A DNA stretch of 12,255 bases from contig JAYUSQ010000256.1 of NCBI GenBank assembly GCA_043755595.1, positions 1 through 12,255 of the forward strand, in the 5' to 3' direction. A program made the translations under genes and the position numbers. Below, in pieces: positions 1 to 7,120 of the stretch. The DNA comes from VFZP01 sp043755595. GTDB lineage: Bacteria > Acidobacteriota > Terriglobia > Bryobacterales > Bryobacteraceae. The notes under the pieces were generated by a model. That model saw only the letters and a program-made list of their open reading frames with translations, did no database searches and was not told the DNA's origin. Within the stretch, counting starts at the first letter, position 1, and each line of letters begins with the position of its first letter.

Positions 1-51
1 GACTATTTGAAACCGTTCGCCGGAAAAAAATTTAGCAAACGCCGCCGGTAG
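1..51 (+). CDS. C-terminal end of an unidentified gene (partial)
   Basis: Reading from base 1, the frame gives 16 codons (DYLKPFAGKKFSKRRR) and then TAG at 49-51. The tail is strongly basic. It is followed by a 43-base gap before the symporter start, as expected for a gene end. One other frame is open for 10 codons, so the choice of frame is not certain. No family can be named from so little sequence. Confidence 0.35.
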   Translation, partial: DYLKPFAGKKFSKRRR

Positions 52-94
52 AGGATATGCTTATTCGTTCGGGAAAGAAAAAGGTTCATATAGG

Positions 95-1894
95 ATGCCG
101 GCCGTCTCACGCATAACTTCGCTCGATTGGTTGATGATTGCGATCTATTTTGGGGTTCTCGGATTGGTGGCTTGGTGGGTCGTACGGAAAGGAAAAGACT
201 CCTCGACCGACTACTTCCTCGCCGGGCGCAATCTTAGCTGGTGGGTGATCGGCGCATCGATTTTCGCCTCCAACATCGGGTCCGAACATATCGTGGGGTT
301 GGCCGGGGCTGGCGCGACGAGCGGCGTGGCGATGGCTCACTATGAGCTGCATGCGTGGTGCTTGCTGGTGCTGGCGTGGGTGTTCGTGCCGTTCTACATG
401 CGTTCGATGGTTTTCACGATGCCGGAATTTTTGGAGCGGCGTTTCGATGAACGCTCGCGCTACGTGTTGTCGATCGTCTCGTTGATCACCTTCGTGATTT
501 CGAAAATCGCCGTGGGTATCTTCGCAGGCGGCGTGGTGTTTGGCACGCTGCTGCCTGAGATGCAGATCAACATCGGCGGCATGGTGATCGATAGCTTCTG
601 GATTGGGTCGGTGTTCGTGATCGCGCTCACCGGACTTTATACGACGTTGGGCGGCATGCGCGCGGTAGCTTACAACGACGCCGTGCAGGTGGTGGTGCTG
701 ATCGTCGGATCCGCCTTGTTGACCGGGTACGGACTCGCCGAGTTGGGCGGGTGGAGCGAGTTGCGGCGGATCTGCGGGTCAGACATGTTCAACCTTTGGA
801 AGCCGCTCATTCCGCCGGGCGTACAAAGCACGTGGGCGCCAGTGATGGAGACGAATGCGGCGGGCCAAGTAATTCGGCAGGCGTGGTACTTCAATGGCTA
901 CTTCCCTTGGCTCGGAATGTTATTCTGCGCCCCGATTATCGGGCTTTGGTATTGGTGTACCGATCAGTACATCGTGCAACGCGCGTTGGGTGCGCCGAAT
1001 GAAACCGTCGCTCGGCAGGGCAGTATCTTCGCCGCGTTTCTGAAGTTGTTCCCCGTGTATCTATTCATCATCCCCGGCCTGATTTGTTATGCGCTCGCCA
1101 AAAGCGGCAAGGTGCCGGAGTTAGCTTCGATGATCGGAGCGGATGGCAACACGATCCCGAGCGTTTCAAATGGCGCCTTTCCGATGATGGTGCAGTACCT
1201 GCTGCCCGCGGGAATCCGCGGCATTGTGGTGGCGGGGTTGTTGTCGGCGCTGATGGGCTCGCTGGCCGGTGTGTTTAATGCCTGCTCAACGTTGTTCACG
1301 ATCGATCTTTATCAGAAATGGCGGCCGCAGGCGAGTGAGCATCAACTGGTAAGGACGGGCCGTATCGCGACGGTGTTCATGGTGGTGATCGCGTTTGCCT
1401 GGATCCCAGTGATCAAGAATGCGGCCGGCGTCTACGGGTACTTACAATCTGTGCAGAGTTATCTGGCGCCGCCGATCTTTGTCGTGTTCTTCCTTGGCGT
1501 ATTCGTCAAGCGCATGAATGCGGCGGGCTCGCTGTGGGCGATGATCGTGGGCTTCGCGTTGGGAATTTTCCGGATGATCGTCGACACGCCGGTGACTTTG
1601 GGCATGGCCGGATTTGAGAAGGGTTACGAGAGCGGTTCGTTCCTGTGGATCGTGAATAATATCTACTTCCAGTACTTCAGCGTGCTGATCACACTCGTGT
1701 CGGCGATCATTATGGTGGCGGTCAGTCATATGACGGCTGAGCCGGACTACAGCGTGATTCGCGGGTTGACGTTTGAGACGACATCGGAAGTGGACCGCGC
1801 GACAAGCCGGCTGAGTTGGAGCATGAAAGAAGTGGCGGGTTCGGCGGTTGTACTGGCTTGTATTCTAGGCTCGTATCTGTATTTCCAGGGATGA
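95..1894 (+). CDS. Sodium/solute symporter (SSS/SLC5 family, SGLT-like)
   Basis: This 599-residue polytopic inner-membrane protein has about 14 predicted hydrophobic segments, as usual for SGLT-type members of the SSS family. These carriers use the sodium gradient to import sugars, inositol or other small solutes. The first helix is at about residues 11-30. It is followed by the family's typical segment DYFLAGRNLSWW (39-50) and SIFASNIGSEHIVGL (55-69). The signature GGMRAVAYNDAVQVVV follows the fifth or sixth helix. WYWCTDQYIVQRALGA lies near residue 285. NACSTLFTIDLY ends the helix that carries the second sodium site; its Ser398-Thr399 pair sits where that site's hydroxyl ligands are expected. 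The substrate cannot be told from sequence. ATG at 95 is preceded by an A/G-rich stretch (AAAAGG, about 79-84) that could be the ribosome site. The gene converges on the response regulator with three bases between stops, so there is no room for a separate terminator. Confidence 0.93.
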   Translation: MPAVSRITSLDWLMIAIYFGVLGLVAWWVVRKGKDSSTDYFLAGRNLSWWVIGASIFASNIGSEHIVGLAGAGATSGVAMAHYELHAWCLLVLAWVFVPFYMRSMVFTMPEFLERRFDERSRYVLSIVSLITFVISKIAVGIFAGGVVFGTLLPEMQINIGGMVIDSFWIGSVFVIALTGLYTTLGGMRAVAYNDAVQVVVLIVGSALLTGYGLAELGGWSELRRICGSDMFNLWKPLIPPGVQSTWAPVMETNAAGQVIRQAWYFNGYFPWLGMLFCAPIIGLWYWCTDQYIVQRALGAPNETVARQGSIFAAFLKLFPVYLFIIPGLICYALAKSGKVPELASMIGADGNTIPSVSNGAFPMMVQYLLPAGIRGIVVAGLLSALMGSLAGVFNACSTLFTIDLYQKWRPQASEHQLVRTGRIATVFMVVIAFAWIPVIKNAAGVYGYLQSVQSYLAPPIFVVFFLGVFVKRMNAAGSLWAMIVGFALGIFRMIVDTPVTLGMAGFEKGYESGSFLWIVNNIYFQYFSVLITLVSAIIMVAVSHMTAEPDYSVIRGLTFETTSEVDRATSRLSWSMKEVAGSAVVLACILGSYLYFQG

Positions 1895-1897
1895 GGC

Positions 1898-2635
1898 TTA
1901 CCCTTCGATCTCTCCGCGAATCACGCCGCTCATTCGTTTGCTGACGATCATCTCCAGCCCGTTGGACATCTTCAGGAGCCACCGCTTGCTGGAGAGCGGC
2001 GAGATCTTGCGAATGTGATTGGTGTTGATGATCGTGCCGCGATGGATGCGGCGAAATTCGGCGGCGGGGAGACGCGTTTCCAACTGGCGTAACGTGGATG
2101 GAATTTCGAAGCGACCGCGTGTGGAGAGCACATGGACGGCCTCGCCTTCTGCTTGGAAGGCGATTACTTCGGCGTGATCGAGCATATGGATGTCCGCCCC
2201 GAGCCGCGCGGCGATTCGACGCAGGGGTTGCGGCGGGGGCGCGTCGTTGACGGACGAAGGCACGGCTGCGACTGGTTTCTCTCGTGAGGCGCTGGCGCGT
2301 TGAATGGCTGCTGCGAGACGTTCGCTGCGGATCGGCTTCAGCAGATAATCGACGGCGCCGACATTGAACGCGTCGAGCGCACGGTCCTCATGCGCGGTCA
2401 CGAAAATCACAGCGGGAGCCGACGCGCCTTGGAGCGATTTGAGCGCGGCGAAGCCATCGAGCTGCGGCATGTTGATGTCGAGGAACAACAGGTCAGGATG
2501 CAGGCGCGTTACTTCGCGCACGACCTCAGCTCCGGAGGCGGCTTCTCCCACAATTTCGATAGCAGGGAAATGTTCCAGGTGTTCGCGCAGAATGGCGCGG
2601 GCGATGGGTTCGTCGTCGGCGATCAACGCTCTCAT
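1898..2635 (-). CDS. LytTR-family response regulator
   Basis: This 245-residue cytoplasmic transcription regulator has two domains. Residues 1-115 are a receiver: acidic pair Asp7-Asp8, phospho-acceptor Asp53 in LFLDINMPQLDG, Thr80 and Lys100 in YLLKP. A Pro/Ala-rich linker (about 120-138) leads to a LytTR DNA-binding domain at about 140-243, with the hallmark FRRIHRGTIINTNHI. Proteins of this class are phosphorylated by LytS-type kinases and bind promoter repeats to control cell-surface, envelope or carbon-uptake genes. The start ATG overlaps the stop of the histidine kinase gene (ATGA at 2635-2632), showing translational coupling to its cognate kinase. No target site was identified in the window. 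Gene symbols such as lytR, algR or btsR would be guesses. Confidence 0.93.
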   Translation of the reverse strand: MRALIADDEPIARAILREHLEHFPAIEIVGEAASGAEVVREVTRLHPDLLFLDINMPQLDGFAALKSLQGASAPAVIFVTAHEDRALDAFNVGAVDYLLKPIRSERLAAAIQRASASREKPVAAVPSSVNDAPPPQPLRRIAARLGADIHMLDHAEVIAFQAEGEAVHVLSTRGRFEIPSTLRQLETRLPAAEFRRIHRGTIINTNHIRKISPLSSKRWLLKMSNGLEMIVSKRMSGVIRGEIEG

Positions 2636-4470
2636 GCCGCTTCCACCGCCGCTTCATTGACGGGCACGATGAACTCTACAACGGAGCCACCCGCCGAAGT
2701 GACAATCGACAAACGTCCAGCGTCCGGGCCGTAACAAAGCTCAAGGCGCCGGCGCACGTTCGCCAGCCCAACACCGCTCCCGGGGCGCACTTCGTCCTGC
2801 TTCGCGAATCCGGGGCCGTTGTCTTCCACGCGAACGCGCACGCCCGCGCCATTCGGCAATCGGACGGCTTTCACGACGACTTCGCCGCCCTCAGCCCGCG
2901 CCGCCACGGCGTGCTTCACGGCGTTCTCCACCAGCGGTTCGAGCGAGAGCACGGGAATCTGCACTGAGCGAACTTCCGCATCGACTTCTAAGCGGATCGA
3001 CAACCGGTCTCCTAGTCGAAGTTTTTCGATCGCGAGATAGGCTTCCACGGTGCGCAATTCTTCTTCCAGCGCGATATAGGTGCGGTCCTGCTTCAAGTGA
3101 TACCTCAGCAAGTCCGACAAATTCAACACGGTGGCCCGCGCCGATTGCGCTTCGCGCGGAATCAGCCCGTAGAGCGTGTTGAGCACGTTGAAAAGGAAGT
3201 GCGGTTGGATTTGCGATTCAAGCGCGCGCAACTCAGCTTGCGTGACCAGCCGCCGCATTTCGGCCGAACGGAACATTTCTACACGCTCGGAAATTTGGGC
3301 GGCCAGACGCTCGGCCGCGCGTAGATCTTCACTGAGATAGCGGCGTCCACCAGCGCGGTAGCCGAGCAACAGATAGCGGGTTTCACGCGCCGGGAAGCGC
3401 ACCGGCACCACGGCCTCGACGCCGGCCGCTTCCAACCCTTCACGCCGCGGCGCAGCGAGTTCGCCGACTGCCGCAGGTCCGCCAAGCATCAAGGCATCGG
3501 TGAGCGTTGGATTTTCCGGGCGTAATTCCGCACGGAGGAAAGACGCCAACTCGCGGCTGGCCGCTTCGAAATATGCGCCTTCGTTGTCGGCATCAGCGGT
3601 AAGCCGTTCGCGTTCCTGACGCCCGAAGACCATGCGAGTGAGCAACACCTGCACGCGTTGGCGCAGCTCACTGTAGAGCCACAGCAGCAAGAGCAACGCA
3701 ATGAAGGCAACGCCGCGGAGGAAGGGCGTGCTGGCGCCGCTCCAACGCGAAGCCAGCAATACAAAGCCGCCGGCCAATGCGAGGTTGGCGAGTACACGCA
3801 CGAACGAATCGAGCAGCACGAAGCGATAATCCTGTAACAGCACGATCAGCGCCAGCGCGATGCCCCCGTGATGCGCGAGGATCTCCAATGCGCCACCCGT
3901 GTGCTCGTCAGCGCCCGCGTGCGCCAGGGAAAGCGCAAAAAGAAACAGCGCCATCGAGGCGGCGAGCCGCGAAGTTGTCCGGCGTTCGGCGGCTCCTTGC
4001 TGCAACGTCGCGATCGTCGCGGCGATGGTCAGCGCGGCGAAAGCGACGGTCGTGTAGACCAGAGCCGATTGATGCGAAAGGCCGGGCACGAAGTTCTCAG
4101 CTGCATGCATCAGGACGGCAATCGCACCGAGCATGTAACCGGCGCCGACGATCCTGCGATAGCGCGGGCCGAGGGCGAGGTGGAGAAGCACGGCGGGCAG
4201 CACGCTCAACGCCGAGGTGCTGATGGCGATCGCCAGTTCTGCGCCGGGCCACGAAAACTCGCGGCAAGCCAGCACGGCGAGCGATGCGAAATTCCAAAGG
4301 AAAGCGAGTGAGGCGGCGGTGAGCGAAAGGCGGCTGGCGGGGCGGCGTCCGCGCGAGGAAGCGGCGAGGAGAAAGTAGAGGCTGAGCGCAAAAACCAGGG
4401 CTCCGCTGGCGTGGCCAATTGTGTTGACCAGCAGCGACTGCTGCGAAGCGGAGGCGGAGTAGGGAGGCAT
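2632..4470 (-). CDS. Membrane sensor histidine kinase, LytS/YehU class
   Basis: This 612-residue protein starts with a membrane module of about seven or eight hydrophobic helices (residues 12-265), with no large periplasmic domain evident. A soluble stretch follows (about 290-400) that looks GAF-like by position and pattern, though weakly. The kinase core starts at ALESQIQPHFLFNVLNTL; His424 is the phosphorylated residue typical of the His_kinase family (PF06580). The ATPase domain shows the N box EPLVENAVKH (Asn516), the G1 box VEDNGPGF (Asp550) and the G2 box GSGVGLANV (564-572). All key residues are present, so it should be active. The N-terminal module resembles the 7TM-type sensors often fused to such kinases; its ligand is unknown. 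The gene sits five bases after the HEAT-repeat gene and overlaps the LytTR regulator by four bases, which makes that regulator the obvious partner. No ribosome site is clear upstream of the ATG, consistent with coupling to the preceding gene. Confidence 0.92.
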   Translation of the reverse strand: MPPYSASASQQSLLVNTIGHASGALVFALSLYFLLAASSRGRRPASRLSLTAASLAFLWNFASLAVLACREFSWPGAELAIAISTSALSVLPAVLLHLALGPRYRRIVGAGYMLGAIAVLMHAAENFVPGLSHQSALVYTTVAFAALTIAATIATLQQGAAERRTTSRLAASMALFLFALSLAHAGADEHTGGALEILAHHGGIALALIVLLQDYRFVLLDSFVRVLANLALAGGFVLLASRWSGASTPFLRGVAFIALLLLLWLYSELRQRVQVLLTRMVFGRQERERLTADADNEGAYFEAASRELASFLRAELRPENPTLTDALMLGGPAAVGELAAPRREGLEAAGVEAVVPVRFPARETRYLLLGYRAGGRRYLSEDLRAAERLAAQISERVEMFRSAEMRRLVTQAELRALESQIQPHFLFNVLNTLYGLIPREAQSARATVLNLSDLLRYHLKQDRTYIALEEELRTVEAYLAIEKLRLGDRLSIRLEVDAEVRSVQIPVLSLEPLVENAVKHAVAARAEGGEVVVKAVRLPNGAGVRVRVEDNGPGFAKQDEVRPGSGVGLANVRRRLELCYGPDAGRLSIVTSAGGSVVEFIVPVNEAAVEAA

Positions 4471-4475
4471 TGCCG

Positions 4476-5750
4476 CTACGGGGTCAGGCGCGCGCGGAGA
4501 TTGCGAAGCGCTTGGGCTCCGGCGACGGCGACCGTGGAATCGGGATCCTTCGATAGCGCTTCAAGCACGGGCGCGGTGTCATTGTCGCCGCTCCGCGCGA
4601 AGATCGCCGCCAGTTCAGTCTTTTCGGCGCGGGTGCGTTGCGCGAGGCCGGGGTAGAGGAGATCGCGAATGTCCTTGTGACGGCTGGCTTCTTCTAGGTA
4701 GGCGAACGCCACGCCGCGCCAGGAGGAAGAGTTCAGCGCGTTGATGAGGTAGGTGAACGGCGCGAGTTCGGTGGTGGAGCGCTCGCCCAACATCGTTGCC
4801 GCGAACGCCATGGCGAGGCGCGGCTTCATTTTCGTTTCGGCTTCGAAGGCTTGCTTGAGCTTGTCGCGGTCTTCGGTATTGCCCAGGCGCGCGAAGCCTT
4901 CGGCGGCAGAAGCGCGTGTGTCGTCGTCTTTGTCGGTAAGATATGTTTCAAACAAATTGCGATTAGTTGTTTCGGGCATCATGCCGATCGCGGACAACGC
5001 CGCCGCTCGGACCTTTTCGGTTTTTGCGCGCGTGAGAGCCTCACGCAGGCCGGGGAGCGCGGACTTGTTGCGCAACAGCCCCGAGGTTTCGATGGCGGCC
5101 ACTTGTACGCGTTCGTTGAGATCCTGCAACAGGAACGCGATGCCCGGCGCGGCGGCGGGGTCGCCGATTTTTTGCAGGGCGACGAGCGACTCGTAGAGGA
5201 TGGCCGATTCTTTGCTCTTGACGGCTTCGGTGAGCGCGGGCACGGCCTTACCCACGCGGAGCACGCCGGCAGCACGCGCGGCAGAGGCCTTGGCGTCGAC
5301 AGATGCCCCGGCGGATACCAGACGAATGACAGCATCCTGCACTTCGGGGCGGACGATCACGTAGCGCTCAATCACGCGGTCATTCGTGTCGGTGAACGCT
5401 CCTTTGAGGCCACGCCCGGTGCGCCCAATCAGGTTGCCACGCTCTGCGTAACCGGGCAGGTAGATGTTGACGAGGCCAGCGAGTGAGCGCTCCTGCGTTT
5501 CGGCATCGGCGTCTTGCGAGGCTTCAAGAAGGGCGTCAAGGCTAGCGGGCGTGCCAGCTTCGACAATGAGGCGCGTGGCTTCGCGGCGCACGGCGGGATC
5601 GGGATCTTTGAGGTAGCCACGGAGTTCCGGGATAGCCGCCGCCGCGTTCTTCTTGTAGAGGTCGCGGGCGTTCTTGATCTTCTGCTTGCTGTCGGCTTGT
5701 GCGTGTAAGGTGGCCGTGGCGAGGAGGATCAGGGTAAGGAGGTGGCGCAT
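4476..5750 (-). CDS. Secreted HEAT-repeat protein
   Basis: This 424-residue protein begins with a short Sec-type signal peptide (MRHLLTLILLATATLHAQA, probable cleavage near residue 19), so it should be periplasmic or exported. The rest is almost wholly helical HEAT-like repeats. The clearest units are at about 37-66 (with DPDPAVRREATRLI), 70-95, 135-165, 168-196 (GDPAAAPGIAFLL follows), 200-226, 230-256, 265-290 and 388-418 (DPDSTVAVAGAQALRNL). Such arrays are protein-binding scaffolds; no enzymatic residues are seen. It is the first gene of a probable operon with the sensor kinase and the LytTR regulator. That raises the idea that it helps sense or transmit an envelope signal, which is inference only. 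The start is ATG at 5750; no good Shine-Dalgarno is visible, but a TATAAT lies about 37 bases upstream. Confidence 0.85.
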   Translation of the reverse strand: MRHLLTLILLATATLHAQADSKQKIKNARDLYKKNAAAAIPELRGYLKDPDPAVRREATRLIVEAGTPASLDALLEASQDADAETQERSLAGLVNIYLPGYAERGNLIGRTGRGLKGAFTDTNDRVIERYVIVRPEVQDAVIRLVSAGASVDAKASAARAAGVLRVGKAVPALTEAVKSKESAILYESLVALQKIGDPAAAPGIAFLLQDLNERVQVAAIETSGLLRNKSALPGLREALTRAKTEKVRAAALSAIGMMPETTNRNLFETYLTDKDDDTRASAAEGFARLGNTEDRDKLKQAFEAETKMKPRLAMAFAATMLGERSTTELAPFTYLINALNSSSWRGVAFAYLEEASRHKDIRDLLYPGLAQRTRAEKTELAAIFARSGDNDTAPVLEALSKDPDSTVAVAGAQALRNLRARLTP

Positions 5751-5786
5751 GTTCTTATTATGGAGCCCCGTCCACGCGGGCGAGTA

Positions 5787-5793
5787 TTATAAT
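5787..5793. promoter_or_regulatory. Possible back-to-back -10 elements
   Basis: The sequence ATTATAAT (5786-5793) is its own reverse complement, so it offers a perfect TATAAT on both strands (plus 5788-5793, minus 5792-5787). On the minus strand it would start a transcript about 30 bases before the HEAT-repeat ATG at 5750. On the plus strand it ends only six bases before the ATG at 5800, which would give a leaderless or nearly leaderless message. No convincing -35 box is found at the right distance on either strand, so this is a weak call. Confidence 0.3.
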
Positions 5794-5799
5794 TGAAGT

Positions 5800-6030
5800 A
5801 TGGAGCAGGTTCTACAAAGGTTCTCAAGTCACGAGGAAGCCGAGCAGGCTGATCGCGACGGTTACCGCCGTTTGACACCCTCACAGCGTCTCATGATGAG
5901 TCTTGAATTGCGCCGGATGTGGCTCGGTGAAGAAGATGCTACTGAGCAAAGACTGGCGAGAGTTCTTACTCGCGCTGAACTCCCACAAGGTCTAGAAGAT
6001 GGCACGCGTACGAGTACAAACAATCCATGA
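5800..6030 (+). CDS. Small hypothetical helical protein
   Basis: This 76-residue acidic, helix-rich protein has the pattern F-S-x-x-E-E-A-E-x-A-D, then LTPSQRLMMSLELRR. It resembles short proteins (about 65 residues) commonly found just upstream of nucleotidyltransferase-like genes in many bacteria, in pairs thought to be toxin-antitoxin-like. This is my recollection of the pattern and could not be checked. No such partner follows here. The family-like part seems to end near residue 63 (RAELPQG); the last 13 residues look like run-on sequence. There is no Shine-Dalgarno before the ATG. It is the first of four short frames in the 5.8-7.0 kb gap. Confidence 0.5.
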   Translation: MEQVLQRFSSHEEAEQADRDGYRRLTPSQRLMMSLELRRMWLGEEDATEQRLARVLTRAELPQGLEDGTRTSTNNP

Positions 6031-6177
6031 AGGATGGGAGCCACAGGCGTAGCCAATTGGAGCCAATACGTTTGGTTCTCTCAAGGGGTCCGACGCGGTA
6101 CCCTCGCCACGGGCTTTCCGGTTACGGTGCCAGTAGATGACACCTCCTGCGGTCTATTGCGGATCGCGAGCACCAAG

Positions 6178-6339
6178 ATGAAGCCACTACCAGTCCGCAC
6201 GTATCCGGCAACACGGAATGGGAGCGCTTCGACAACGCCCGTCTCTCGGCTGCTCAGCGTGCCCAAGGAAGCGTTCCTGAAGGCTGAAGCAAAGATGAAG
6301 AAGGCGAAGGCTCGGAAACTGGCGAGGAAGTATTATTGA
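6178..6339 (+). pseudogene. Short hypothetical gene with a frame-shifted middle
   Basis: The frame from ATG 6178 is open to TGA at 6337-6339 (53 codons) and ends in SRLLSVPKEAFLKAEAKMKK followed by a Lys/Arg-rich tail. The middle (about 6207-6240) reads sensibly only in the neighbouring frame, where it gives NTEWERFDNA. Joining the pieces (MKPLPVRTYP, then NTEWERFDNA, then SRLLSVPKEAF) gives what looks like a short basic-tailed protein of a kind I associate with bacterial small ORFs: an aromatic/acidic ERFD segment, then LSVPK, then a charged helix. This implies two nearby compensating indels, or sequence errors. The frame is open further upstream to ATG 6034, but that extension has no protein-like character. 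Function is unknown. Confidence 0.4.
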
Positions 6340-6342
6340 AGA

Positions 6343-6705
6343 GTGCGCCACCTCACTCACACGGCAATTCAGCGGATGATGTTACTGGCTACGCTCATCG
6401 CTACTGTCCTAATCGCTCTATATCCGAACCCTGCTTATTACCGGTGGGTCAACGAGGATGGCTCCGCTCCCGATGTGCCGCCGGGTTTCAAGCTAGACTG
6501 GCCACCGCGAAAGGGTGCCTGGCATCGCCTGTCAAGTGAGATGGCTGAAGGGCGAAAATTCCCGATGGATCGGAGGCTGATATTCGAGTATGGACGATAT
6601 GGCGGCATCGGCGAACCCGACTATCAGCGCATCGCGGTCGAAGTGGCGTTAGCGTGGCTGATCGGTGGCGGATTGGCTTGGGTCGCTAAGCCAAGAAACG
6701 GTTGA
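6343..6705 (+). CDS. Small hypothetical membrane protein
   Basis: This frame encodes 120 residues from GTG 6343, or 109 from ATG 6376 (codon 12). It has one hydrophobic segment near the N-terminus (about residues 10-27, MMLLATLIATVLIALY) and another near the C-terminus (about 97-115, VEVALAWLIGGGLAWVA). Between them is a hydrophilic loop rich in Pro, Trp, Arg and Gly, with DVPPGFKLDWPP and FEYGRYGGIGEPDYQR. The likely topology is two membrane spans with the loop on one side. I do not recognise the family. It starts four bases after the stop of the preceding short frame, and a damaged frame with a good ribosome site follows 25 bases later, so the short frames may once have been one transcript. 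Confidence 0.5.
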   Translation: MRHLTHTAIQRMMLLATLIATVLIALYPNPAYYRWVNEDGSAPDVPPGFKLDWPPRKGAWHRLSSEMAEGRKFPMDRRLIFEYGRYGGIGEPDYQRIAVEVALAWLIGGGLAWVAKPRNG

Positions 6706-6730
6706 CCGAAAGCGGAGAAGGTAGAATATT

Positions 6731-7007
6731 ATGGCTTACGACGACTACGAAGAAGAGCATCACCTAACGCCGTCAGGCTGGGTCGTAGGCACATGGAAAG
6801 AGGGTTTAAAGAGGGTAGGGTAGGCTTGGAAAAGTGGTGGAGCCGCCTGAAGACCGAGTGCTGACGATGACCACAGACAGCTTCACTCAGTCGCCGTGGA
6901 AGAGAAGTAGACGGGACCATTCCGGCGCCCATGAATCTTGGCGCTCGCCGATGATTAGTAGCGAGGACATAGACGCTCTTCTAGAAAAGTACCCGCGTAA
7001 TTTCTGA
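6731..7007 (+). pseudogene. Frameshifted small hypothetical gene
   Basis: ATG 6731 has a good ribosome site (GGAGAAGGT, 6714-6722). The frame reads MAYDDYEEEHHLTPSGWVVG and onward, but stops at TAG 6821-6823 after 30 codons. The adjacent frame is open from 6819 and continues as GKVVEPPEDRVLTM, then SPWKRS, then SSEDIDALLEKYPRNF, to TGA at 7005-7007. Removing a single G from the GGG run at 6818-6820 would give one 91-residue protein. The HHLTP-G-W start, the P-x-DRVLT centre and the LLEKYP end look like one small-protein family, so I read this as a gene broken by one indel in a purine-rich repeat (GAGGGTAGGGTAGG), or as a sequence error. The function is unknown. Confidence 0.5.
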
Positions 7008-7058
7008 CAGATTCCCAAGCCGCTCACCCATCGCCGTAGTTAGCCAACTATATTATTG

Positions 7059-7070
7059 CCTTAATTAAGG
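7059..7070. repeat. 12-bp perfect palindrome
   Basis: CCTTAATTAAGG reads the same on both strands. It lies in the 113-base gap between the last short frame and the end of pyrG. With no loop it is not a terminator. It could be a dimeric protein site or chance in A+T-rich DNA. Confidence 0.3.
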
Positions 7071-7120
7071 ACGTTCGCGGGCTGGTTTAAAGGCCACACA
7101 CCGCGCCGCAAATCGTACCG

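Noticed and set aside
1890..1900. A bidirectional terminator between the symporter and the response regulator
   Set aside because: Only three bases separate the two stops and no hairpin with T-runs is visible there.
4851..5486. A 211-codon plus-strand open frame antisense to the HEAT-repeat gene
   Set aside because: The opposite strand encodes regular HEAT repeats with a signal peptide; the plus-strand product is Gly/Arg-rich with no recognisable pattern.
6034..6177. An upstream extension of the short frame at 6178 back to ATG 6034
   Set aside because: The extra 48 residues show no protein-like pattern and no ribosome site was seen, whereas ATG 6178 leads directly into the family-like part.
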